Shown here one piece after another: positions 1-7,834 of a DNA stretch of 16,279 nt. The first letter of the stretch is position 1. Every line of letters starts with the position of its first letter. The notes under the pieces are model-generated. The model searched no databases and was not told the origin of the DNA. It worked only from the letters and a program-made list of their open reading frames with translations. Both the position numbers and the translations under genes were made by a program. Origin of the DNA: JBFMHD01 sp040752395 [NCBI: Candidatus Hydrogenedentota bacterium] (GTDB taxonomy: Bacteria > JBFMHD01); the NCBI GenBank assembly GCA_040752395.1, contig JBFMHD010000044.1, positions 1 through 16,279 of the forward strand. The letters are read 5' to 3'.

Positions 1-97
1 GAGTCTTGAGTCCTGTTTTGACTCACGACTTGCGACTTGTGACTCACGACTCTTTTTATATCATCTTTAGTTTTTCATCCTTTGTTTAGAGCGCAAA
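1..97. repeat. Dispersed intergenic repeat R1, copy A (heptad GAGTC/GACTC block plus AT-rich tail)
   Basis: The copy begins at the window edge with GAGTCTT-GAGTCCT. Five 7-bp units of the form NNGACTY follow, then a tail TATCATCTTTAGTTTTTCAT that runs into TAGAGCGCAAA. The same order occurs at 8920-9014 (with the full tail) and 13515-13586 (tail truncated). GAGTC arms on the left can pair with GACTC arms on the right to form a hairpin. It lies downstream of the last gene of the pilus operon, and on the transcribed strand it may act in the 3' region. Confidence 0.85.
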
Positions 98-137
98 AAC
101 CCAATAACCCAATAACCCAATAGTGTAGAGCGCAAAA
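87..137. repeat. Three tandem 8-bp units (AACCCAAT) flanked by a 12-bp direct repeat
   Basis: AACCCAAT is repeated three times at 98-121. TAGAGCGCAAAA stands on both sides (87-98 and 126-137). A related two-unit octamer, ACGCAATA, occurs at 15783-15798. The remainder of the 1-272 region shows AT-rich sequence, no gene and no clear terminator. Confidence 0.85.
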
Positions 138-272
138 GGGTTCGGAGCTTCTAACTCCTAATTTTTTTGGTTATTTATCTATTTTTAGACTTTATGTCAA
201 AATTTTTTTTAGTAGGTCTCTTGGTATTCCCTCAGAACGTGTGAAAAAGATGTTTCTTACTCTCATCCTGGG

Positions 273-1229
273 TCAGTCTGAAAATATGCGTTCAGCAATG
301 ATATCTGCTACTTCCTGAGCTACATATTTTTTTATCTTTTGTTGTGTGTTCTGGTCCGAGTATTGTATGGTTCTCTGATCAAAATTGCATAATATATCGA
401 TCGTGTCTGAGAGAGCTGGTTTGTTTGGAATATATGATTTTAGCCAGTAGTCCACTTGTATCCGTACAGTGTTGTCAAAAAAATCAAACCGTCTGACGTT
501 CCCACCCAGTCTGACCTGATAGTCCTTATTTACCATTTGCAACTTCTTATTTGATTTGATTCTATTTATAAGCTCATTGGTCAGGTATCGATTTACCATG
601 GGTTCATTCGAGTCATTGTCAAATATTTCAAGCAGGATTTTTGTGATTTTATTTATACTATCATCAGCTATAGAATTATCCTGTATGGTGCTTGAGACAG
701 CAGACATATATTTTTTGAGTTCTGCTTCTGATTGATTCACTCGTGTAGCAAATTCTAATTTGATATTTTCAAGTCCTAAAGAAAACTCTTTTTTCACTCT
801 ACTATAGACTCTGGCATTTGCTGCATTTATTTTGCGGTTTATAGCGTTTTCCCATGCTGATTTAATCTCTTCAAATTTCGTATCAATCTTTTGTACCAAT
901 CGTGTCTCAATCTCATTATCGTTTTTAATCGTCTCGTTTCTTAAATCTTCCAGTACTTTATCAAGCTCATTATTTTTTTCTACCATAGACTGATAATTAT
1001 TTTGTATAGTATTAAGATTAGTTTCATAATCTTTCAGTCGATAATAATCATCGTTTCCTGTTTTTATGGTGTGGGACAGATTCATCCCGAATTCTTCAAT
1101 CGGTCTGATGATTTCTGGTATATATGAATCCACAAGCAGAATGATACTGACACAGACGAAAATGACCAGGATGTACTGAAAGAATGTTGATACCTTATTG
1201 TTGTTTTTTACGAGTTCAGTTAATTTCAT
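273..1229 (-). CDS. Operon-terminal single-pass membrane protein with long coiled coil, unknown function
   Basis: I do not recognise this 318-residue protein. It begins with a short basic, cytoplasmic-type N-terminus and one hydrophobic segment at about residues 18-37. A long charged, helix-prone stretch of coiled-coil type follows (about 55-185), then a mixed C-terminal part (about 190-318) with several Tyr/Phe/Asp-rich strands that looks globular. Its ATG overlaps the secretin stop by four bases (ATGA at 1226-1229). It has a good Shine-Dalgarno (AGGAG, 8 nt before the ATG), so it is translated with the pilQ operon. By position it is probably an accessory inner-membrane or periplasmic component of the same pilus machine, but that is inference from context only. 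No enzyme motif, lipobox or peptidoglycan-binding motif could be seen. The frame is certain; the function is not. Confidence 0.85.
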   Translation of the reverse strand: MKLTELVKNNNKVSTFFQYILVIFVCVSIILLVDSYIPEIIRPIEEFGMNLSHTIKTGNDDYYRLKDYETNLNTIQNNYQSMVEKNNELDKVLEDLRNETIKNDNEIETRLVQKIDTKFEEIKSAWENAINRKINAANARVYSRVKKEFSLGLENIKLEFATRVNQSEAELKKYMSAVSSTIQDNSIADDSINKITKILLEIFDNDSNEPMVNRYLTNELINRIKSNKKLQMVNKDYQVRLGGNVRRFDFFDNTVRIQVDYWLKSYIPNKPALSDTIDILCNFDQRTIQYSDQNTQQKIKKYVAQEVADIIAERIFSD

Positions 1230-2920
1230 TGTAGTAACTCCTTGTTTTCATTCATAATATTCTCATACGGTTTATATTTATCTGCTATGGTTTTAATGGT
1301 GCTATTGTTTAAAATATGAACCGTTATTAATATGATAAGCTCGGTCTTTGATTTACTAACTGTTGTTTTCTGGAATAATTTTCCAAGAAGCGGAACATTA
1401 CTTAGAAACGGCACCTTCATGATATGCTTTATATTATTAGTTCTAATCAATCCGCCCATAACAAGTGTTTGTCCGTCTTTTACCAGTACCTGTGTTTTAG
1501 TTCTACGTGTACCTATGATTGGCATCTCATCTGCCGAATAGCCGTTAACAAAGTTTACTTCTGGTTGTATATCAAGAAATACCAGGTTTTCCTGAATTTG
1601 AGGTGTAACATCCAGTTTTAATAATACATTTCTATAATTATACGAGGTGGTCTGGGTTGTTGCCTGGCCGGTAACAACTGTCTCAGCAGTGCGTATCGGC
1701 ACCTCATCGCCGACTTCAAGAGTTGCTTGTTGGTTATCAAGTGTAACGAGCTTTGGGCTTGAAAGGATCTCTACTTTGCGGCTGGATTGCAGCGCAGTAA
1801 CCAGTACATCAATATGTTCGTCAATAAGTCCAGCATTCAACCCCTGTGATGAAAATGTTCCGAACCCAAAATTAACATTGAGTGTCAGGTGTTTAGAGGC
1901 AGCTGGAAGTATCTGGTTCCAGTCTACGCCCATGTCGTTGTCATCTGTGAGTGTGACATCAAGTATCTTGGCTTCTATCATCACCTGTGGTGTCTTGCTG
2001 TCAAGCTGCAGGATCACCGCATCTATTTTATCGATATTTTCAGGGACTTCTTTTACTATGAGAGTGTTAGTACGATCATCAACGATGGTACTACCGTATT
2101 CTGTTAAAAAGTTGGTTAATATAGTGTTGAGCATAGCTGCTTTTGCATATTTTAGTTTATATGATCTACTTATGGTATCAATTTTTAATTTTTGTTTCAG
2201 TTCTGAGGAGAGCCCTTTCCTGATCTTAATAATATTTCCTTTTTTTTCACAAACCAGGTCCTTGGAATCTAAAATGTATTCCATTGCTTCAGAGACAGGC
2301 ACATTGGTAAAATGAGCTGTTATCTCTCCAGATACATCATCTTTTAAGATAATGTCAAAACCTGCTACCTCTGCAAATAATTTAAGCACTTTTCTTATAT
2401 CTGCATTCTCAAGTCGAATCGTTATCGTATCCTCTTCTGGTATGGCTACATCTTTTTTTTGCTCATCCATCTCTTCTTCTTCCGGGGATAGCAGAGGGAT
2501 GAAGGTGATATATAATTTTTTTGATTCTTTAAAAATTCGGAAATCAAGCGGTTTTATAACATCCATAGCAACTCTTACAACCCCTTCATCTTTTTTACTG
2601 CATCGTATCTCTCGTAGCCAGTAATCATCAGGTTCTATAATATCCTGTAATGTCTTTTCATTAATACTTGCATTAAAAATATCAATATGCAGCTTATATC
2701 CATGTTCAGTCTCAACTTTATACCAGTTATATCCCGCCCTGGTCATTCCTGTGTCAGCTATGATTGTAACCTGAGCCATAGTTTTAATCTGCCGGTATTC
2801 AATTGAATTGATTACGGTATGAGCATCTGCTGGCAAAGTTTCACTCTGTACCAAGAAACCAGGAATAAAATAACAACATACTGTAAGCAAAAAAACGCGG
2901 TAGTTTTTCTTTATCATCAT
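1226..2920 (-). CDS. pilQ: Type IV pilus secretin PilQ
   Basis: This is the outer-membrane secretin that forms the gated channel through which the pilus leaves the cell. The 564-residue precursor has an N-terminal signal peptide (about 1-26), then an AMIN-like beta-rich domain (about 36-142), which in PilQ proteins binds peptidoglycan. An acidic linker (146-163) follows, then an STN/N0 domain (about 165-236, with the IRLENADIRKVLKLFAEVAG pattern), an N1 ring domain (about 250-308) and the C-terminal secretin domain (about 370-540). Family hallmarks visible are VPIR (407-410), the VPFLSNVPLLGKLF segment (503-516) and the KTELIILITVHIL strand. There is a single AMIN and a single N1 domain, so it is shorter than typical proteobacterial PilQ of about 700 residues. 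It starts with two ATG codons inside a four-base overlap with the PilO/P gene, consistent with translational coupling. The AMIN domain favours PilQ over GspD. Confidence 0.95.
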   Translation of the reverse strand: MMIKKNYRVFLLTVCCYFIPGFLVQSETLPADAHTVINSIEYRQIKTMAQVTIIADTGMTRAGYNWYKVETEHGYKLHIDIFNASINEKTLQDIIEPDDYWLREIRCSKKDEGVVRVAMDVIKPLDFRIFKESKKLYITFIPLLSPEEEEMDEQKKDVAIPEEDTITIRLENADIRKVLKLFAEVAGFDIILKDDVSGEITAHFTNVPVSEAMEYILDSKDLVCEKKGNIIKIRKGLSSELKQKLKIDTISRSYKLKYAKAAMLNTILTNFLTEYGSTIVDDRTNTLIVKEVPENIDKIDAVILQLDSKTPQVMIEAKILDVTLTDDNDMGVDWNQILPAASKHLTLNVNFGFGTFSSQGLNAGLIDEHIDVLVTALQSSRKVEILSSPKLVTLDNQQATLEVGDEVPIRTAETVVTGQATTQTTSYNYRNVLLKLDVTPQIQENLVFLDIQPEVNFVNGYSADEMPIIGTRRTKTQVLVKDGQTLVMGGLIRTNNIKHIMKVPFLSNVPLLGKLFQKTTVSKSKTELIILITVHILNNSTIKTIADKYKPYENIMNENKELLQ

Positions 2921-3837
2921 GGTAGTTCAGATAACATTTTAATTATTCTTGTGCCATTGTACTCAAATATCACCTGTTTACTGGTTATCTCAGATATCCT
3001 TAAGGTGTTAAAATAATCGCCCTCAGAATATATGTTGTTATCGATAATAACTTTTTTCTCTTTGCCGATCCATATCCCTTGAATTTTTAAAGAAGAAATT
3101 TTCTCAACATACCTCTGATATTCTTTTAACTTCCTTTCCCTAAGACTATCGCTATCAGTGGTATCGGAACTTTTGATGAACAAATTAAAGAAAATATTGG
3201 GGATACCTGTGTCAGGATAAGCGATTTGAACGCAGGGGCGCAAAGGAGGATAAGTACCAGTTATTTCTATTACATTTTTTAGTTCACTCTCTTTTATAGC
3301 ATATACATAACCATCAATGGCGATATGCAGTAAATTTCCTGTCTCATCACAAGGAGAGATCTCTATTGTTTTAAATGAGATAGCATTATAGTTGTTCAAA
3401 AGTAGTGTTATGTAGTGCAGTAGTGCCTGGTAGTTAGCGATTATTTTAAGATTAAATGCCTGACGCTTAAAAAGACTGTTGTATTCCTCGATATTCTGCG
3501 GTTTATAATCAACAATTGTTATATCTTTTCCGATTAATTGTTCATCAACTATACTGGCGACAGCTGATGATAACTTATTTTCATAAATATAATAATGCAG
3601 AGAATCAGAAAGAATGGAATGCAAAGCTTTGAATTCATTTTCTAATTCTGGCTGTTTCTGGGCTTTGGGCTGTTTTATTGCTATCTCCTGGTTTAGCTGG
3701 TCTATATCTTTAATGATTTTTTTTATTTCCTTTATTAATGGCGTACGGATATACATATTAAAAATGATTAGAACAATCAATATACTTATAAAAATTCCTG
3801 CTATCTGAACTGTCTTGTTTTTATTTAGAAACACCAT
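2917..3837 (-). CDS. pilO: PilO-like alignment protein with C-terminal PilP/GspC-like domain
   Basis: This is an inner-membrane alignment-complex protein linking the cytoplasmic motor to the secretin. Residues 1-185 fit PilO: a short cytoplasmic N-terminus, one membrane helix (about 10-28), a coiled coil (about 34-75) and an alpha/beta ferredoxin-like periplasmic domain (about 85-182). PilO is normally about 200 residues. This protein continues to 306 through a proline-containing linker (195-245). It ends in a compact all-beta pattern (about 248-304: LKIQGIWIG, then a VIIDNNIYSEGD turn and two strands) that resembles the homology-region domain of PilP and GspC, which contacts the N0 domain of the secretin. 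No separate pilP is present, and the secretin gene follows immediately with a four-base overlap. The start overlaps the PilM-N gene by 17 bp. The PilO assignment is fairly secure; the PilP-like domain is judged by pattern only. Confidence 0.8.
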   Translation of the reverse strand: MVFLNKNKTVQIAGIFISILIVLIIFNMYIRTPLIKEIKKIIKDIDQLNQEIAIKQPKAQKQPELENEFKALHSILSDSLHYYIYENKLSSAVASIVDEQLIGKDITIVDYKPQNIEEYNSLFKRQAFNLKIIANYQALLHYITLLLNNYNAISFKTIEISPCDETGNLLHIAIDGYVYAIKESELKNVIEITGTYPPLRPCVQIAYPDTGIPNIFFNLFIKSSDTTDSDSLRERKLKEYQRYVEKISSLKIQGIWIGKEKKVIIDNNIYSEGDYFNTLRISEITSKQVIFEYNGTRIIKMLSELP

Positions 3838-5614
3838 AATCCCCTTCAGTTATGATACTGATATTAAATTCGTACAGATTATTTTCAAAGACCGTTTGTT
3901 GGGTTACGTTGATCAATTGTACCTGGCTAAAACTGGTTTTCGTTTCCAGCTCACTTATAAATGATTTAATAGCATCTGTTGAGGAGGAACGTCCTGCAAG
4001 TTTAATTACATATCCTTTCCCTGATGCTTGGGATGTGAGCGTCATTGCATGCAGTGCTATTTTGGGCTGAGGTATGTGGCTGTTCCGTGATTTCGAAAAC
4101 GCATCAGTGATTGCCCCAAAAAACATGTCAATCCTTTCATAGAAGAGTTCGACATTATGCATAACATCTATGACTTTTTTTAGATCATCATTTTTTTTAA
4201 TCAATTCATTGCTGGTGTTATAATTAACATTAATCGCAGCCAAATCCACTGCCAGAGAATCATATTTCTTTTTGTATTTTAAAAGTTCATATTTATAGTA
4301 TCCGAATAAGCTGGCTAATAGCAAAAAAACAATTGTTATTGCGATACTGATATATTTTTTAAGCGGCGCTTCAAAAAAAGAAAACAATTTTTTGGCATCT
4401 CTGGTAATGACAGTGCCGGCGGGTTTGAACAGCCTTTTTCTTCTATCACTGCTTTTATCACGTACAACGGTTCTGCGATCAATTGCTGTTTTTCGTCTCT
4501 CAATCTTACGCAGTTCCTGCATCTGGTTCCCTGATAGATTGATAAAATATTTTTCATCGTCTACCAGCATCAATCCGAGTAGAAGATGGTAGAACGGTTC
4601 AGTGTTCGGAAACCCTGATAGCAGACGGCCAAGGAGTTCAACCTGAGAGTTTAACTCTTTAGCAAAATAGATATCAATGCCTGGGAATAATGAAGTTCCG
4701 CCAGTCAAAAATATCTTTGCTACCTCTTTATGCTTTAATCTCGGCATAACCATCTGAATTGAACGCTTAATGTCGCTGATAATAAGCTGCATAACCGGTA
4801 CTACAATGATATCCAATGTTTTTTTTAATGACGGATCAGGTGATGTATTAGTTTGATCAAACATCCCTAATGCTATCTTTTGTTTCAAGATTTCTGCTGA
4901 TGCAAAATCAGTCCCGGTTTCATCCATAATGTTTCTTGTTATGGTTGCGCCGCCTATCTGGATGGTGCGGTGGATAACCGGAGCCCAGTCGTCAAATATA
5001 TTGATCTCTGTTTTGCTTCTACCCATATCAACGACTAAAAATGTCTTATCATCTAAAATAGGAGAAATATGTTTCATTAATCTAAGGTAAATAATGGGGC
5101 TTATCTCAAGTCTTTCGAGCCTTATATCAGTGGTATGAACTATATCTTTTATATCACGAACCAGCTGGCCTGGCGCTGCAGCCATACAAATATCAAAACG
5201 CTTAGTTGCACGATCATCATACTCGTCAAGAATAATATAATCTATGACTGTCTCGCTGTCTGCAAATGGGATATGCTGGCGTTTAATCTCAAAGAATAGG
5301 GCTTTTATCAGATCACGTGAAGGCATAGCTACCATATTCAATCTTCTCAAACATATGCTTTGCGAAGGAATAATGACCCTGACCTCCCTGACCTTTATGT
5401 TATTACGGTTTATCATAGTCTCTAATGCATTTGATACCTCTTTCCTTTTCTTATCGTTGATATTAGTTTTGCCAGTTTCAAAGACTGGTTCTTCAAAATA
5501 CTCTGTATCCTGTATAACTGAATTATCTTTTTTAACACTAAAGAGTTTTATGGAGTGCTGACTAAGATCAATACCGTAGATTGTCGGGGGTTCTTTTTTA
5601 AAAAAACTAAACAT
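3821..5614 (-). CDS. pilM-pilN: PilM-PilN fusion, inner-membrane pilus alignment protein
   Basis: Residues 1-355 are a complete PilM: an actin/FtsA-like cytoplasmic ATP-binding fold. Visible motifs are the phosphate-1 motif GIDLSQHSIKLFSV (14-27), the phosphate-2 motif VVDMGRSKTEINIF (194-207) and the adenosine motif IFLTGGTSLFPG (301-312). A basic linker follows. It contains FINLSGNQ (357-364), similar to the INL motif at the PilN N-terminus that docks into PilM. Residues 421-441 form one membrane helix, and 442-490 are coiled-coil-like. Residues 510-590 form an alpha/beta periplasmic domain with strands at 533-541 and 565-585, as in PilN. The start MFSFFKK is typical of PilM. PilM and PilN are normally two polypeptides; here one unbroken 597-codon frame carries both, and no separate pilN exists nearby. 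It overlaps the PilO gene by 17 bp. Confidence 0.92.
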   Translation of the reverse strand: MFSFFKKEPPTIYGIDLSQHSIKLFSVKKDNSVIQDTEYFEEPVFETGKTNINDKKRKEVSNALETMINRNNIKVREVRVIIPSQSICLRRLNMVAMPSRDLIKALFFEIKRQHIPFADSETVIDYIILDEYDDRATKRFDICMAAAPGQLVRDIKDIVHTTDIRLERLEISPIIYLRLMKHISPILDDKTFLVVDMGRSKTEINIFDDWAPVIHRTIQIGGATITRNIMDETGTDFASAEILKQKIALGMFDQTNTSPDPSLKKTLDIIVVPVMQLIISDIKRSIQMVMPRLKHKEVAKIFLTGGTSLFPGIDIYFAKELNSQVELLGRLLSGFPNTEPFYHLLLGLMLVDDEKYFINLSGNQMQELRKIERRKTAIDRRTVVRDKSSDRRKRLFKPAGTVITRDAKKLFSFFEAPLKKYISIAITIVFLLLASLFGYYKYELLKYKKKYDSLAVDLAAINVNYNTSNELIKKNDDLKKVIDVMHNVELFYERIDMFFGAITDAFSKSRNSHIPQPKIALHAMTLTSQASGKGYVIKLAGRSSSTDAIKSFISELETKTSFSQVQLINVTQQTVFENNLYEFNISIITEGDYGVSK

Positions 5615-5649
5615 ATTATTAAAGTTTTCGGCTAATTTTGATAATATTA

Positions 5650-6768
5650 TTAGAAAATTTCGACCCAGGTAATCTTAAACACGTCAGGTTCAGGATATGC
5701 CGCAGGATTACGGCTGAATGAAAAGAGTTTCCTGTCATAATAGATTTTAAGAACAGCCCCTGGCTGTAGCAAAATCACGTCTTTAACTGCGAGATTCCCG
5801 AAAATAGTTACAGTATCCTGCACATTGATAATAAACGAACTATCAGCATATATCGCTGCATCAATAAAAACATCTGTATCAGTGTTATAGATAACATCAT
5901 TAAATGAAACAAGCCCAAGTGAATCCCTTGACGGTTTCTGGTAACGAATATTGCCTGTTACGGTAATAGTGCTGGTTGAAACGATCACGCACTGAGCTGC
6001 AATCGTACAGTTGATGTTCACATTACCACCGATAAAATATATACCGTCCTGAGTTAAAACACCGGTAATCGTACTGTCACCATAATATTTTATAACTGCA
6101 GAATCTTCATAATATTGTAGAGCTGTATCATCCATAATCGGCGTATCGACATAATTAACATAGGCAGCCACAGAATCATAGGGTAAACCGGTCCAGTTGA
6201 TAACGCTAACGGTATCAACACTACTTACTCTCAAAGCAACGGCCTTGGTATCACCATTAGAAAATATAACCTTGTGATTTGAATGCAAACTTCCATTATA
6301 AATAAAGACTCTGGCTGCTGACCAGTCTACTGTTATGGTTGTATCTGAAAATAGGGCATAGTCATAGATAGGTGATGCATTATTATTTAATAGATCGCCG
6401 TATATTTTTATTCCCTTTTTGATACGATAGTTATCTGTATCAGGGATATAGGCATAGCAGATAATCTGTTTGGAGTCACCGATGTCATGGGTAATGGTTA
6501 TTTCATAATAACCTGAATCAAAAAAAACGCTGTTGCCAGGTGGAGGCGTATATGTGTCACTGACATTGTTTAAATACCAGAGTGCGTCAGCGATGCCACT
6601 CTCAGCTATACTGATCGCTTTCTCATATTCAAGCTGATTATAATAATCCGTGGTCTTTGTATTCACCAATACAAGAAATACCGCAACAAGAGTGACAAGC
6701 AGAAATATAATCACCACTGCTGCAAGGAGAGCAACACCATTTTCGTCGGATTTAATAATTTCGAACAT
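5650..6768 (-). CDS. PilX/GspK-like minor pilin with long beta-rich C-terminus
   Basis: This is a minor pilin of the PilX type, probably part of the pilus-tip initiation complex. The prepilin-like leader ends at DENG, followed by a hydrophobic helix starting VALLAAVVIIFLLVTLVAVFL (12-32). The PilX_N hallmark AISIAESGIADALWYLNN lies at about 51-68. The mature position 5 is Ala rather than the usual Glu, as is known for GspK/PilX proteins that cap the filament. The remaining 300 or so residues are rich in Thr, Val, Ile, Asp and Tyr in short alternating strands (for example 225-335). This suggests a beta-sheet or beta-helix stalk rather than the normal small pilin head. The protein is about twice the usual length of PilX. 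The start overlaps the PilW-like gene by 17 bp, and the PilM-N gene follows after 35 bp. The exact fold of the C-terminal region is inference. Confidence 0.82.
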   Translation of the reverse strand: MFEIIKSDENGVALLAAVVIIFLLVTLVAVFLVLVNTKTTDYYNQLEYEKAISIAESGIADALWYLNNVSDTYTPPPGNSVFFDSGYYEITITHDIGDSKQIICYAYIPDTDNYRIKKGIKIYGDLLNNNASPIYDYALFSDTTITVDWSAARVFIYNGSLHSNHKVIFSNGDTKAVALRVSSVDTVSVINWTGLPYDSVAAYVNYVDTPIMDDTALQYYEDSAVIKYYGDSTITGVLTQDGIYFIGGNVNINCTIAAQCVIVSTSTITVTGNIRYQKPSRDSLGLVSFNDVIYNTDTDVFIDAAIYADSSFIINVQDTVTIFGNLAVKDVILLQPGAVLKIYYDRKLFSFSRNPAAYPEPDVFKITWVEIF

Positions 6769-7261
6769 TGAGTGTTTTCCTTATAACTATGGTATCATCA
6801 TTATTATTAAAGGTTAATCTGATGTTCACATCGCTCTTTGCATCTGCATATGAAAAATATGAGAGAGGCGGTGGCCTTAGATTTGACGATATTATTTTCC
6901 CTTCTCCATAGATAAAAGTGTCCTGCTCAAGGACTTTTAACTTATATGTAGCCTGATTATAAAGCGGGTTCGGGTATGTATCATTTTCATTGTAGAGATA
7001 AAGATAGACAGTATCATTATTATATGAAAGATGTATATATCCTGAATCAAGCGTTTCAATAGGATCAGCAGCTCTTATATAGTGCGCAAGATAATTACTG
7101 TTATTGACATCTTCGTACAATTTAATCAATCTCAGTCCATGTTCATAATTTCGGTAAATGATCTCATATATAAAGATTAATGCGCTAAATATTATAGCAG
7201 TCACTAATATGCTTATCAAGAGTTCAGTTAAAGATAATCCTTTCTGGCTATGCTGTAACAT
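6752..7261 (-). CDS. PilW/GspJ-like prepilin
   Basis: This minor prepilin has a short leader MLQHSQKG cleaved before LSLTELLISILVTAIIFSAL, with Glu at mature position 5, as needed for assembly into the filament. The hydrophobic helix is followed by an amphipathic helix (about 30-55) and a beta-rich head. The head ends in a strand-rich tail typical of PilW/GspJ. The reading frame stays open a further 61 codons upstream to an ATG at 7444. That extension would overlap the preceding PilV-like gene by about 100 bp, would be Arg/Leu/Asn-rich, and would bury the leader peptide, so the start at 7261 (169 residues) is preferred. No strong Shine-Dalgarno is visible before 7261. The 79-bp gap upstream holds a small hairpin and a heptad repeat. 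The gene ends inside the PilX-like gene. Confidence 0.83.
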   Translation of the reverse strand: MLQHSQKGLSLTELLISILVTAIIFSALIFIYEIIYRNYEHGLRLIKLYEDVNNSNYLAHYIRAADPIETLDSGYIHLSYNNDTVYLYLYNENDTYPNPLYNQATYKLKVLEQDTFIYGEGKIISSNLRPPPLSYFSYADAKSDVNIRLTFNNNDDTIVIRKTLNVRNY

Positions 7262-7276
7262 CTTGTATTCACGAAG

Positions 7277-7327
7277 TCTGCGAAGCAGATTTTGCAATTT
7301 ACAATTTCCAATTCTACATTCGCAGAA
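7277..7327. repeat. Small hairpin plus heptad repeat between pilV-like and pilW-like genes
   Basis: TCTGC-GAA-GCAGA (7277-7289) is a perfect 5-bp stem with a 3-base loop. It is followed by the 7-bp series TGCAATT, TACAATT, TCCAATT, CTACATT, CGCAGAA (7293-7327). This is the same period as the other gaps, here inside an operon. Confidence 0.7.
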
Positions 7328-7340
7328 TGTCGCTCTATGG

Positions 7341-7832
7341 TTATTCCCTGGTAAATATTTTTGAACGTGTAAATGTCGAGCTGTCTGATTCAAAGATAAC
7401 TCTAATGGTAACCAGTTTAGAGCCGGTAGACCCCGGTGTCTCAAATGCGTAATCAGAACGTGGGTAGTCTTTTATATTATTTACCTCTACCTTTCTTGAG
7501 AATCCAGCATATTCAGACATAGCGTTTCCATTTCTGTCTGTGGGTGGGCTGTACGGTCCGTAATTGTTATAATCATCAACATCATCGTAATTGACTCGGC
7601 TGGTTTCTTCAGTTTCGAATGATCCGGGGTACGTGTCCCTGTCTTCAAAATCTTTCCCCTGGATTTCTTCCATCATATCTGTCAGCAGCAGATCTGCTTT
7701 CATAACTATTTTAATATTATCATTAGCTTTAAAACCAGTATTCAAAGCGTAATAGATAGGTATGCAAGCTGCTGCAATGAAGATAATTGAAAGCATTACC
7801 TCGACTAAAGTAAAACCATTTTTGTTTTTCAT
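7341..7832 (-). CDS. PilV/GspI-like prepilin
   Basis: This 163-residue minor prepilin has a very short leader, MKNKNG, before FTLVEVMLSIIFIAAACIPI (class III prepilin motif with Glu at mature position 5). The Ala-rich second half of the helix and the NTGF/ADLLLTDMMEEIQG segment resemble PilV and GspI proteins. The head domain is acidic and strand-poor in the middle (Asp/Tyr/Asn-rich 70-100). It ends with VTIRVIF and a short basic tail. Start spacing supports the call: the ATG is two bases after the stop of the upstream pilin (TAA-TT-ATG), so translation is likely coupled; no good Shine-Dalgarno is visible. It would be processed by a prepilin peptidase (PilD/GspO), which is not encoded in this window. 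Confidence 0.85.
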   Translation of the reverse strand: MKNKNGFTLVEVMLSIIFIAAACIPIYYALNTGFKANDNIKIVMKADLLLTDMMEEIQGKDFEDRDTYPGSFETEETSRVNYDDVDDYNNYGPYSPPTDRNGNAMSEYAGFSRKVEVNNIKDYPRSDYAFETPGSTGSKLVTIRVIFESDSSTFTRSKIFTRE

Positions 7833-7834
7833 AA

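Noticed and set aside
98-121. AACCCAAT array as a CRISPR array
   Set aside because: Units of 8 bp are directly joined with no spacers; this is a simple tandem repeat.
192-266. 24-codon frame on the minus strand after the last gene (starts MRVRNIFF)
   Set aside because: No properly spaced Shine-Dalgarno, very short, ends in AT-rich sequence, and no recognisable feature.
1647-2315. 222-codon plus-strand open frame opposite the secretin gene
   Set aside because: Ser/Ile/Leu-rich shadow translation of the clear PilQ coding strand; no ribosome site or family resemblance.
7262-7444. N-terminal extension of the PilW-like gene to an ATG at 7444
   Set aside because: It overlaps the PilV-like gene by about 100 bp, contains the small hairpin and heptad repeat, and would bury the prepilin leader deep inside the protein.
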